From Bufo bufo (lineage: Eukaryota; Chordata; Amphibia; Anura; Bufonidae), in assembly GCF_905171765.1 (NCBI RefSeq), contig NC_053397.1, forward strand, positions 8,127,677-8,191,676: 64,000 nt of DNA, given 5' to 3'. Positions within the stretch are counted from its first letter, which is position 1. Each line of letters opens with the position of its first letter. Below, one piece after another: positions 33,530 to 44,211 of the stretch. The position numbers and the translations under genes are program-made. Below the pieces are notes generated by a model. That model saw nothing but the letters and a program-made list of their open reading frames with translations, searched no databases and was not told the origin of the DNA.

Positions 33530-34345
33530 GGCGTGCTGCTGAATCATACATGCCGCTGCGGGTGACGTGTGCCATATTGGTGAAAAAAGAACCCTTGGAC
33601 GTACTTAGACAGGACACCATGCCGCTGGGGCGGCAGACGCGACATTGCCTGAACGCTTCAGACAGACGTGCAACAAAAACGAGTAAGACAACCTGGACGT
33701 ACCAGGTAGGAACGCGTGCCACCGGGGTGGCGGACATACTATGCCTGAACGTTTCAAGCAGACGTGTAACAGGAGATGACATGACAACCTGGACGAACCA
33801 GGCAAGACCCCGTGCCACCGGCGTGGCAGACATACTTTGCCTGAACGTTTCAAGCAGACGTGCAACAGGAGACGAGTATGGCAACCTGGACGTTCCAGGC
33901 AGGACCACCTGTCACAGGAGTGACCAATATAATGCTTAAACGCTTCAAGCGGACGTACCACATGAGATGACAACACACCCTGGACATCCAGGCAGGACAC
34001 CGTGCCACGAAGTGGCGGACGTAACATTGCCTGCACGCTTCAGGCAGACATACCACAAAAGGAAACTGACAACCTGGAGTTTTAGACAAGACTACATGCC
34101 ACTGACGCGGCGGACGCCACAAAGCCTGAACGCTTCAAGCAGACGTACCACAATGAACAAAGCGACCACCTGGAGTTCCAGGCCGGACTACATGCCACCA
34201 GAGTGGCGGACGCCACAACGCCTGAACGCTTCAAGCCGACGTACCATAGCAGACAAGTGACAACCTGGACGTTCCAGGCAGAACCTGTGCCACCGGGGAG
34301 GGTGACAGAATAGCGCCTGAACGTTTCAAGCCATGCCACGGATAA
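33530..34345 (-). repeat. ~95-bp tandem repeats in the Ngaro leader
   Basis: About 8-9 diverged units of 95-96 bp. The word GCCTGAACG(C/T)TTCAAGC occurs at 33743, 33839, 33934, 34029, 34124, 34220 and 34315. Each unit also carries CCTGGACGTTCCAGG, a near-perfect dyad, and a GTGCCACCGG.GTGGC dyad. They lie in the untranslated leader upstream of gag. Confidence 0.88.
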
Positions 34346-35550
34346 ACATACGGGACGTGAAAAAGTGCCTGTGGCCAACCCCCGGTGACACATAACATAA
34401 CCATAAAACAGGACATACCACCTACTGCACGTACGGAATCCTTGGAACGGAATGGAGCGTCAGATACTTGATCAGACGAAAACTCTGCAATATGATGATG
34501 CATGACAGAAAAAGTAAATGTACAATAAATAAAATTTTCCCCTTTTTTTTTTTTTTTTTTTATTAAAAAACAGACATTGGCCCAGCTGTACCCGCACAGA
34601 AAAAACCCATCACACTGCTCCAGAGCAGGAAAGTAGACGATACCTAGATTAGGGTAATCATACAAAGACACTCCAGGGAATTTAAATAGCGATCTATGTG
34701 AAATGTGTACAACAACACCCTCCTAAACGTCCGTAGACAGTGAAAACACGTTTAGGGCCCACTGTCTATGCAAGCCAACCTAGACATAATAGTTCCCCCT
34801 CATGATTGCTTGTCCCCGCAACACGCAGCTGTTGATCCATAAAAAAACCACACCGACACTGAAGATATATGTATATATTGCTCCCCACTGCCCGCCACAT
34901 GGTTGAAGACACTGCCATGGTTAAAAGGCCTGTTAAGTGGTGTGCAGGCATTACGCAGTCCATATAAATGAACCCCGTGACTGATATTGTCTGAGGAGTG
35001 GGGAGCCATATAAGGCCATATTCCAGCCATACTTAATGTGACTTCTTATATCCCAAACCGGCATTTTCCGCCTGTAATTACCCATGCTTAAACTCACAGG
35101 CTTAACCAGTTTGTCCTGTTCCCATGGCAACCAGCACACGTGCCTAGGAACAGCACGCGCTGGCCTATAGCGCAACTGCGATCCACCATGGCCCCCGGCG
35201 GGTTTTAAGAACCAAAGAGACGCGTTACCAGGGGCGGCTCCGCCGGCGTGCCTAGCAACCGGCACCAACTGCCGCCCCCCGGAAACACACACGCCTCTGG
35301 CTGACAGTGCCGGCCGGCTGGACAAGGAGGTGAGCGGAGCTCCGGCCCCCCAACCCCCCACGTGGATGTGCAGACCCCCGGTGATGAGCCTTGCACCGTG
35401 CACTGAGTATGCCGCACCGAGGTAAGACTCCGACCCGGAACCGGCAACGGACGTATCTTACCTGACACGAGGAGACGCCGACCCATACTTACCCGACACG
35501 AGGATTGAAGGCGCGGGACGTGCAGGAACCAGACGAGACCGGACGATCCA
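34346..35550 (-). other. Ngaro leader, distal part
   Basis: Between the leader repeats and A1. It contains a homopolymer T run of about 19 (plus strand, 34542-34560), an inverted pair at 34728-34775 (TAGACAGTG / CACTGTCTA) and GC-rich sequence near A1. No coding domain recognised. Confidence 0.6.
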
Positions 35551-35659
35551 GGTAACTGGCTGCACGTCCCGTCTGTAACTCCCGCCGAGCTTATAAGGGC
35601 AGAGGGGGCGTGGCCTCAGCCCCTCCCACAAATACAGGCTGCCCGGCAGCCTTAACCAC
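35551..35659 (-). promoter_or_regulatory. Ngaro A1 repeat with probable core promoter
   Basis: This is the 5' end of the element on the minus strand. In that direction a GGGAGGGGC box and a CCACGCCCCC box (about 35630-35601) are followed by CTTATAAG (35597-35590). That is a GC-box plus TATA-like arrangement that would place a start site near 35560. A2 at 29146-29254 is a copy. Confidence 0.6.
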
Positions 35660-37320
35660 ATGTACAGCTGGTATAACCTGGGCATCTCCTGTATATAATT
35701 ATATATGTACAGCTGGTATAAGTTATACATCTTCTTATATGGTGATATGGAGCATGCTGGTATAACCTGGGCATCTCCTGTATATAATTATATATGTACA
35801 GCTGGTATAAGTTATACACCTTCTTGTATATAGGGATATGGAGCATGCTGGTATAACCTGGGTATCTCCTGTATATAATTATATATGTACAGCTGGTATA
35901 AGTTATACATCTTCTTGTATATAGTGATATGGAGCATGCTGGTATAACCTGGGTATCTCCTGTGTATAATTATATATGTACAGCTGGTATAACCTGGGCA
36001 TCTCCTGTATATAATTATATATGTACAGCTGGTATAACCTGGGCATCTCCTGTATATAATTATATATGTACAGCTGGTATAACCTGGGCATCTCCTGTAT
36101 ATAATTATATATGTACAGCTGGTATAACCTGGGCATCTCCTGTATAGAATTATAGATGTACAGCTGGTATAAGTTATACATCTTCTTGTATATAGGGATA
36201 TGGAGCATGCTGGTATAACCTGGGTATCTCCTGCATATAATTATATATGTACAGCTGGTATAAGTTATACATCTTCTTGTATATAGTGATATGGAGCATG
36301 CTGGTATAACCTGGGTATCTCCTGTATATAATTATATATGTACAGCTGGTATAACCTGGGGATCTCCTGTATATAATTATATATGTAGAGCTGGTAGAAC
36401 CTGGGCATCTCCTGTATATAATTATATATGTACAGCTGGTATAACCTGGGTATCTCCTGTATATAATTATATATGTACAGCTGGTATAAGTTATACACCT
36501 TCTTGTATATAGTGATATGGAGCATGCTGGTATAACCTGGGCATCTCCTGTATATAATTATATATGTACAGCTGGTATAAGTTATACATCTTCTTGTATA
36601 TAGTGATATGGAGCATGCTGGTATAACCTGGGTATCATCTGTATATAATTATATATGTACAGCTGGTATAACCTGGGCATCTCCTGTATATAAGTATATA
36701 TGTACAGCTGGTATAAGTTATACATCTTCTTATATGGTGATATGGAGCATGCTGGTATAACCTGGGCATCTCCTGTATATAATTATATATGTACAGCTGG
36801 TATAACCTGGGCATCTCCTGTATATAATTATATATGTACAGCTGGTATAACCTGGGCATCTCCTGTATAGAATTATAGATGTACAGTACAGCTGGTATAA
36901 CCTGGGTATCTCCTGCATATAATTATATATGTACAGCTGGTATAAGTTATACATCTTCTTGTATATAGTGATATGGAGCATGCTGGTATAACCTGGGCAT
37001 CTCCTGTATATAATTATATATGTACAGCTGGTATAAGTTATACATCTTCTTGTATATAGTGATATGGAGCATGCTGGTATACCCTGGGTATCTCCTGTAT
37101 ATAATTATAGATGTACAGCTGGTATAACCTGGGGATCTCCTGTATATAATTATATATGTACAGCTGGTATAAGTTATACATCTTCTTGTATATAGTGATA
37201 TGGAGCATGCTGGTATACCCTGGGTATCTCCTGTATATAATTATATATGTACAGCTGGTATAAGTTATACATCTTCTTGTATATAGTGATATGGAGCATG
37301 CTGGTATAACCTGGGTATCT
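35660..37320. repeat. 45-bp minisatellite, right block
   Basis: Continuation of the array at 27163-29003 beyond the Ngaro element, in register. It uses the same two unit types and ends at CCTGGGTATC followed by TTTTGGTTGC. Confidence 0.97.
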
Positions 37321-37525
37321 TTTGGTTGCAGTGGGTCATTATGATTAGTAGGGAGCAGACTGCATCTACTACTGCAGAAACAAAAGACAGAGTTGGTTAA
37401 CACATCCTTTAAAATGAAATAATTGCCAGAGCTGAAACCACAAAAGTAGAATATATATATACACTAATGCTATAATTACTATATCAAAAATTCAATGTAA
37501 TTACAACATATATTTTGATCCAAAT
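37321..37525. other. unassigned DNA
   Basis: Short AT-rich stretch with a small TATATA tract. No gene seen. Confidence 0.5.
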
Positions 37526-38695
37526 ATTTTGTACCAATCCACCATGGCAAGGTGCCCTCTTTCTGGATGGGAACCTTCTCTATGTGATACCTCTCTCTCA
37601 ACCGAGCAGATTCAGTATTCATCTGGAGCCTGCTCTCTCTAAAGTAATAAGAGGCACAGAGAGAGGTATCATATACAGTAGGTTCCCATCCAGAAAGAGG
37701 GCTGTCATGATAGGGAGTGGGGGAAACCCCCCACCGTGCGGTGTCAGAGGGTAAAGGGGATCAGCCTGGCCAAAAGGAGTAATAAGGGAGCAGGTCACCT
37801 CCTAAAGCGTCCCTAATCCTCTCCCTGACTCCTCACCGTATGAGCGGACCCCGATGGTAGGACGGCTCATACTCAGGATACCTAGAGACCCTAAGTCGCC
37901 CTAATAATCCCTCACCAAGGAGCAGGGAAGAGACGACCTGTTCATCCCAGTCATGGAGGAACAGGAGTCTCTATCTGAGGCCAGGCTGCAAGGAGAAGGG
38001 GAACACATACAGCATAAGGAGATGGCAGGTAAGTGAGACCAGTAACACACTTACCTGACTGCAACCCGTGCACTAGTGCTGCTGTCCACACCAACATTAA
38101 AGGGCACAGCACCCACCACAACCACACAGGAACCCAGGACACCCATAGCTGCAATAAACATGAGACAGGAGAATGTCTAGCAAACATGACACCAAACACC
38201 ACCAGACATGTAACACCAAACTAGACATACCAACACCCTGAACATAACCCACACAAACCAAAAGATAGGAAAGGAAAGAGACACCATAATAACATCAACA
38301 TCTGTGACCACAAGGGTGGCCCTCACTGGACAGATGGAACACCCTGGACTGGAGCCGAGCTCCAGCGCCAACGACAGCTGAAGTACAACTGCCTCCAGCC
38401 AGGAAACCACAGAAGATAAAAGCCAAGTGACCACACCCAGTCAGGGAGTTAACCCTTACAGCACTAGACAGAGGGAGGCTACAACTTAAAGGGGAAGTGC
38501 ACACACAAGCATGCCAAACCACACGTTACCACTGGCAACAACATGCACAGCAATCACCCAGAAGGCCGAGACACTGCCACCGCATGCTCTCACAGCAACA
38601 CGTTGCCGCGGGCAACCGAAAGTGTGGCAACAGTGTCACAGCGCAAACCAAAGGCCGTGACAAGGGCACTTTGTCGTGGTGGATGGGCACAAATG
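37526..38695. mobile_element. foldback element split by an LTR-like insertion
   Basis: The left arm TTTGTACCAATCCACCATGG continues through GGTGCCCTCTTTCTGGATGG to GATACCTCTCTCT. The right arm is its inverse, but it is interrupted after CCAGAAAGAGGGC (37702). It resumes at 38663 with AGGGCACTTTGTCGTGGTGG and ends near GGGCACAAATG. Without the insertion it is a foldback element of about 210 bp. Confidence 0.85.
37703..38662 (+). mobile_element. LTR-like insertion, probable solo LTR, TSD AGGGC
   Basis: 960 bp with TGTCATGATAGG at the left and GGCCGTGACA at the right (TG...CA ends, TGTCA/TGACA inverted tips). It is flanked by perfect 5-bp duplications AGGGC (37698-37702 and 38663-38667). The insertion limits are confirmed independently by the interrupted foldback arms. 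An AATAAA occurs near 38155. No open frame with a retroviral or retrotransposon domain is present, so a solitary LTR left by recombination is the simplest reading. Confidence 0.7.
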
Positions 38696-39398
38696 ATTTT
38701 GTGTTCCTCATATTCATTTATATACTGAATATAGTATTGGTTCATACATTCAGTGTTTGCAGAGTGCTGTTGTATATACTCAGATAGCTGTCAGTGAAGA
38801 TTCTTATATTTATGATAAATCCAGTAGGGTGTCAGGTGTCTAGGATCATGAGTTGTCAGACATTTGCGAGACGCCCCCCTTGGGATTGACATAAAAAAAT
38901 AAAACCAATTCTTTACCAAATGCTAAATGGAAGCAGAGAGAAGTGGCATCATAAATGAGAAGCAGGGAGCATTTCATAGGAATTATGCTGAAGCCGCCCG
39001 GCCGTAATGAGGGAAATGCCTCACACTCTGCAGTCAATTTGCAGGAGTCGTTCTTCTTATCAGTGAGGTGCAGAGTCCTCATGAATCCTGACACTGCTGC
39101 TGTCTCTAAGTGACATTGTGACAAGTAGTCAGGGCAGAGTCGGGGAGCGTCTCACAAATCCGCCAGAGCCACCGAGAGTCAGAGCAGGACAGCGCCCCTA
39201 TGTTCAAAACACATTCAATATCTATTCTCGCTCACCTTTCCTCAGAGCCTGAATGGCTTCTCACTCTGCACAGCTACATTGTTTCCTTCCCCTTCTATAA
39301 CTATCTGCCTGTGTGTCAGTCTTTACTGTGCATCTGAACTGCAGTATTATGTTCCCCTTCTACTACTGGTCTGTGTGTCAGTGGTTCAGGCATTCTAT
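38696..39398. other. unassigned DNA, no gene seen
   Basis: Single-copy-looking sequence leading to the 72-bp array. No recognisable domain or element end. Confidence 0.5.
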
Positions 39399-41860
39399 TG
39401 TGGTGTTACATGGGACTGCAAGTGATATCTACTACATTATCTGTACACTGTTATCACTGTGTTATCTGTAGTGTTACATAGGACTGCAGGTGACATCTAC
39501 TACATTGTCTGTACTCAGAGAGTTATCACTGTGTTATCTGTGGTGTTACATAGGACTGCAGGTGACATCTACTACATTATCTGTACTCAGAGAGTTATCA
39601 CTCTGTTATCTGTGGTGTTACATAGGACTGCAGGTGACATCTACTACATTATCTGTACTCAGAGAGTTATCACTGTGTTATCTGTGGTGTTACATAGGAC
39701 TGCAGGTGACATCTACTACATTATCTGTACTCGGAGAGTTATCACTGTGTTATCTGTGGTGTTACATAGGACTGCAGGTGACATCTACTACATTATCTGT
39801 ACTCAGAGAGTTATCACTGTGTTATCTGTGGTGTTACATAGGACTGCAGGTGACATCCACTACATTATCTGTACTCACAGAGTTATCACTGTGTTATCTG
39901 TGGTGTTACATAGGACTGCAGGTGACATCTACTACATTATCTGTACACAGAGAGTTATCACTGTGTTATCTGTGGTGTTACATAGGACTGCAGGTGACAT
40001 CTAATACATTATCTGTACACAGAGAGCTATCACTGTGTTATCTGTGGTGTTACATAGGACTGCAGGTGACATCTACTACATTATCTGTACTCAGAGAGCT
40101 ATCACTGTGTTATCTGTGGTGTTACATAGGACTGCAGGTGACATCTACTACATTATCTGTACTCACAGAGTTATCACTGTGTTATCTGTGGTGTTACATA
40201 GGACTGCAGGTGACATCTACTACATTATCTGTACACAGAGAGCTATCACTGTGTTATCTGTGGTGTTACATAGGACTGCAGGTGACATCTACTACATTAT
40301 CTGTACTCAGAGAGTTATCACTCTGTTATCTGTGGTGTTACATAGGACTGCAGGTGACATCTACTACATTATCTATACTTACAGAGTTATCACTGTGTTA
40401 TCGGTGGTGTTACATAGGACTGCAGGTGACATCTACTACATTATCTGTACTCAGAGAGTTATCACTCTGTTATCTGTGGTGTTACATAGGACTGCAGGTG
40501 ATATCTACTATATTATCTGTACTCGGAGAGTTATCACTGTGTTATCTGTGATGTTACATAGGACTGCAGGTGACATCCACTACATTATCTGTACTCAGAG
40601 AGTTATAACTCTGTTATCTGTGGTGTTACATAGGACTGCAGGTGATATCTACTATATTATCTGTACTCGGAGAGTTATCACTGTGTTATCTGTGGTGTTA
40701 CATAGGACTGCAGGTGATATCTACTATATTATCTGTACTCACAGAGTTATCACTGTGTTATCTGTGGTATTACATAGGACTGCAGGTGACATCTACTACA
40801 TTGTCTGTACTCAGAGAGATATCACTGTGTTATCTGTGGTGTTACATAGGACTGCAGGTGACATCTACTACATTATCTGTACACAGAGAGCTATCACTGT
40901 GTTATCTGTGGTGTTACATAGGACTGCAGGTGACATCTACTACATTATCTGTACTCAGAGAGCTATCACTGTGTTATCTGTGGTGTTACATAGGACTGCA
41001 GGTGACATCTACTACATTATCTGTACTCACAGAGTTATCACTGTGTTATCTGTGGTGTTACATAGGACTGCAGGTGACATCTACTACATTATCTGTACAC
41101 AGAGAGCTATCACTGTGTTATCTGTGGTGTTACATAGGACTGCAGGTGACATCTACTACATTATCTGTACTCAGAGAGTTATCACTCTGTTATCTGTGGT
41201 GTTACATAGGACTGCAGGTGACATCTACTACATTATCTATACTTACAGAGTTATCACTGTGTTATCGGTGGTGTTACATAGGACTGCAGGTGACATCTAC
41301 TACATTATCTGTACTCAGAGAGTTATCACTCTGTTATCTGTGGTGTTACATAGGACTGCAGGTGATATCTACTATATTATCTGTACTCGGAGAGTTATCA
41401 CTGTGTTATCTGTGATGTTACATAGGACTGCAGGTGACATCCACTACATTATCTGTACTCAGAGAGTTATAACTCTGTTATCTGTGGTGTTACATAGGAC
41501 TGCAGGTGATATCTACTATATTATCTGTACTCGGAGAGTTATCACTGTGTTATCTGTGGTGTTACATAGGACTGCAGGTGATATCTACTATATTATCTGT
41601 ACTCAGAGAGTTTCACTGTTATCTGTGGTGTTACATAGGACTGCAGGTGACATCTACTACATTGTCTGTACTCAGAGAGTTTCACTGTGTTATCTGTGGT
41701 GTTACATAGGACTGCAGGTGACATCTACTACATTATCTGTACACAGAGAGTTATCTCTGTGTTATCTGTGGTGTTACATAGGACTGCAGGTGACATCTAC
41801 TGCATTGTCTGTACTCAGAGAGTTATCACTGTGTTATCTGTGGTATTACATAGGACTGCA
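39399..41860. repeat. 72-bp minisatellite with higher-order structure
   Basis: About 33 units of 72 bp (GTGTTATCTGTGGTGTTACA, TAGGACTGCAGGTGACATCT, ACTACATTATCTGTACTCAG, AGAGTTATCACT). Since 72 is divisible by three and the unit has no stop in some frames, it gives open frames of up to several hundred codons (24-residue peptide period). Variants repeat in the same order with an offset of 864 bp (12 units): for example TCAGAGAGCTATCAC at 40091 and 40955. This shows a block duplication. Confidence 0.97.
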
Positions 41861-42165
41861 TGTTTTCAGCACACTGAACGCTGCTCCTGGATGCTGGTGT
41901 ATGGCCGCCTGTAGATTTTCTTTGCTGTCTCTTCACCGCGCGGTTATGTGTTATTTATGTATTTGCCTCGCTCCTCCCCGCAGTGCACTTTACCAGATTT
42001 ATGAGGCAGGGGCCGGGGTTTGTTCATGTTCTGTTCGGGCTCTTTTATGTAATTTTACACTTGGCTCAAGCCGTGAATTCACCTTGAGAAAGCTTGTGGG
42101 AAAATCATCGTCCAGCAAAGCTGTGGAGAAACGCCAAGGTCACGTCAAAGCGGACAGTCTGGATG
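41861..42165. other. unassigned DNA flanking a mariner end
   Basis: Contains a pyrimidine tract plus CAG at about 41968-41983, but the apparent donor downstream belongs to the mariner inverted repeat. No convincing exon. Confidence 0.5.
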
Positions 42166-42289
42166 TCCAGGGGGTGAGTCAAAAATTATCCGCAATCTGG
42201 TTCTAGAATTTATTTTAATCAACTTTCAGAATGACAAATCTGTTGTTTTCCGACATGGTCCCTCCAGTCACTGCTGTGCGGATGTGAAC

Positions 42290-42660
42290 GCGTTACGTCA
42301 GTTCATTTGTGACTATGGTGCGAGAAACAATGGCTGCCCCACTTAAGAAGAGCAGCGTGGGGTCTGTCTTAGGGCGTCTGGTTCCGACATTTATCGAAGT
42401 CTGTGCACTGGATGGAGAAAGTGTTTTGTCCCTAAGAAGTATGAATGGATGGAGATGTTTAAGGAAGAGTCACCATGAAGAAGGAGACGGACGTCCGTCC
42501 ACGACTGATGGCAACACTGAGCGCGCAGCGGAACCGATTGTGTCGGATAGACGAGGGCAAATCATTCACAAGTCGCCTGTGCAATAATCCACAACAGAAC
42601 TTGGGTTTCAAAAAGTTTGTGCGAGATGGATACCAAAATAACGCACAGAATTGCAAAAGC
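42290..42660 (+). pseudogene. mariner transposase, N-terminal part
   Basis: Fragments in shifting frames: RSMNGWRCLRKS, then GRPSTTDGNTE and SDRRGQIIH, which correspond to the linker and second helix-turn-helix of mariner transposases. Several indels are needed to read through, and there is no usable start. Interrupted on the right by a foldback element. Confidence 0.72.
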
Positions 42661-42683
42661 AGAAAATTTGTACTGAAACTCTG

Positions 42684-43002
42684 AGGCCACCGGCACACGT
42701 TGCGGAATACACGCGGGAAAAAGAAGCTTAGTACGGCACCGGCAAAGTGTATGAGATCACAGAGATCTTCGGGGTTTTTTCCATGCAGAAATTGACCTGC
42801 ATTGAGGATTTCTAAATACGTCAAATGTCAATTATGTTTTTGGATTTAGCTGCGGATTTCACCCTTTTTAATGGAAGAGTGAGAGCTGCAGCAAAACCGC
42901 GTCTAATCTGCACCAGATTTTGGTGCGGATACACTGCAGAAACGCAGGGAAATTCGTGTGGATCTTTTGTGTGTTCTCCCGCACTCATGCGCAGGTGGCC
43001 TA
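42684..43002. mobile_element. foldback/MITE-like element in mariner
   Basis: Ends AGGCCACCGGCACACG and inverse CATGCGCAGGTGGCCT. The interior is GC/AT mosaic without coding capacity. Confidence 0.7.
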
Positions 43003-43180
43003 ACGGTACGGCTACATGGTCAGGATTCTGGATGCAATTTTGGAAGCCAAAACCAGGAGTGAGTTCAAAATGAGAGAAGAAGTCGAATCTGTTCTTTATA
43101 CTTTCTCTCCATTTGTGATCCGCTACTGATTTTGGTTTCCGGACGGGATCAGGTCACCTGACTGCGTGGCCGCCCCCTAG
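43003..43180. mobile_element. probable short foldback element
   Basis: GGCTACATGGTCAGGATTCT at the left and the imperfect inverse GATCAGGTCACCTGACTGCG then TGGCCGCC at the right. Arms are diverged, so this is tentative. Confidence 0.45.
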
Positions 43181-43526
43181 GCCAGGTTCACATCTGCACT
43201 CTGCAACTCGGACACTGTAATCCGGACACTGTATCTGGCGTAGATAAAAAATGTGCATGAAACTAAAGAGTGAAAATCTACATCTACCGGCAACTGACGC
43301 CTTCCGTTTTTCATGCAGCCCTATTCACTTCTATGGAGCCAGAGCTGCAGGAAAAGCGCACAATATAGAACATGCTGTGATCTTTCCTGAATTCAGAGAC
43401 GAGGCGTGAAAAATGATGCTTACGTGCACAGACCCAATTAAATGAACGGGTCAGGATTCAGTCCGGGTGCGATCCGTTAATGCACCGCACCCGGACGGAA
43501 AACTCGCTCGTGTGAAAGAGGCCTAA
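43181..43526. mobile_element. foldback/MITE-like element, family M3
   Basis: The right end CTCGCTCGTGTGAAAGAGGCCT is shared with the element at 52261-52749. The left end AGGCCAGGTTCACATCTGC is a diverged inverse. Both copies carry CTATTCACTTCTATGG-type and GTGAAAAAT-type internal words. Confidence 0.7.
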
Positions 43527-44110
43527 GGAAGGGGAAAGTTTCTTAAAGAGAATCCTTACTGGTGACGAGACATGGATTCATCAGTACAGGACTGAGAGTA
43601 AGGCCTCATGCACACGACCGTTGTTCTGGTCCGCATCCGAGCCAGAGTTTTTGCGGCTCGGGTGCGGACCCATTCACTTCAATGGGGCCGCAAAAGATGC
43701 GGACAGCACTCTGTGTTCTGTCCGCATCCGTTGCTCCGTTACGTAGTCCGCAAAAAATATATAACATGTCCTATTCTTGTCCGTTTTGCGGACAAGAATA
43801 GGCATTTCTACAATGGGCCGCCTGTTCCATTCCGCAAATTGCAGAAGGCACACGGGCGACTTTCGTGTTTTGCGGATCCGCAATTTGCACAACGGTCGTG
43901 TGCATGAGGCCTAAAGAGCAGAGTAGGGAAACACCTTCAGCCGCAGACCAAGAAAAAGCTCAAATGTTAACCATCATCTGGAAAGAAGCCCTACGAGGAT
44001 GAGGATTCGTGTTTGATGAACAGGTGAAGACAGCGGTGCGTTCATGGCTCGCAGCTCAGCCGACAACATTTGGGTGAATATGAAAGCTGGGTGACAGATG
44101 GACCAAGTGA
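43527..44110 (+). pseudogene. mariner transposase, catalytic part
   Basis: LTGDETWIHQYRTESK (about 43558-43603) contains the first catalytic Asp region of mariner (TGDETW). The frame is then cut by an M2 element (43601-43913) and resumes with sequence matching the WKHLQPQTKKK-type segment near 43930-43960. Downstream remnants to about 44110 are too decayed to place the remaining two catalytic residues. Confidence 0.75.
43601..43913. mobile_element. foldback/MITE-like element, family M2
   Basis: Clean inverted ends: AGGCCTCATGCACACGACCG at the left and its inverse ending CATGAGGCCT at the right. The interior carries a long dyad around GTCCTATTCTTGTCCG / CGGACAAGAATAGGC. It is inserted in the mariner catalytic region. 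The best-preserved member of M2 in this window. Confidence 0.9.
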
Positions 44111-44211
44111 AACTCAGGGAGATTATGGCAAAAAAAACAAAACATGGATTTGCCTTTTCTGAATGTTGATTCCAATAAATTCTACGGATTTATTTTGACT
44201 CGCCCTCGTAT

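Larger units (their letters stand above)
29004..35659 (-). mobile_element. Ngaro-type tyrosine-recombinase retrotransposon
   Basis: A 6656-bp element read on the minus strand: A1 repeat (35659-35551), a long leader with ~95-bp repeats, gag, RT-RNase H, tyrosine recombinase, then B1 (29350-29255), A2 (29254-29146) and B2 (29099-29004). The A1...B1-A2-B2 order is the split-direct-repeat layout of PAT/Ngaro elements. No methyltransferase domain lies between RNase H and recombinase, which favours Ngaro over DIRS1 or PAT. The left flank ends TATAATTATAT and the right flank starts ATGTACAGCTGG, which rebuild the uninterrupted 45-bp repeat exactly, so there is no target duplication, as expected for recombinase-mediated integration of a circle. 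Confidence 0.9.
42166..44211 (+). mobile_element. mariner element, decayed, with nested foldback elements
   Basis: Left end GGTGAGTCAAAAATTATCCG and right end, inverted, GGGCGAGTCAAAATAAATCCG match as mariner-type inverted repeats. The two halves of the transposase lie at 42290-42660 and 43527-44110. The intervening sequence is made of MITEs. A TA follows the right end; the left TA is not clear. Confidence 0.82.

Noticed and set aside
34541..34562. T run as the poly(A) tail of a processed pseudogene on the minus strand
   Set aside because: It lies within the Ngaro leader; no gene sequence or target duplication next to it.
38696..39398. Single-copy stretch tested by eye for exons
   Set aside because: No frame with a recognisable domain, and no paired splice signals around an open frame.
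41984..42175. Possible host exon with pyrimidine tract-CAG acceptor and GGTGAGT donor and an open frame between
   Set aside because: The GGTGAGT donor is the left inverted repeat of the mariner element (matched by its inverse at 44190-44209). The open frame is short and has no recognisable domain.
40035..42206. Open frame of 723 codons and companion frames at 39490-40551 and 40642-41415
   Set aside because: The frames follow a 72-bp tandem repeat with no stop in those phases; several phases are open at once, as expected for a period divisible by three. No known domain.
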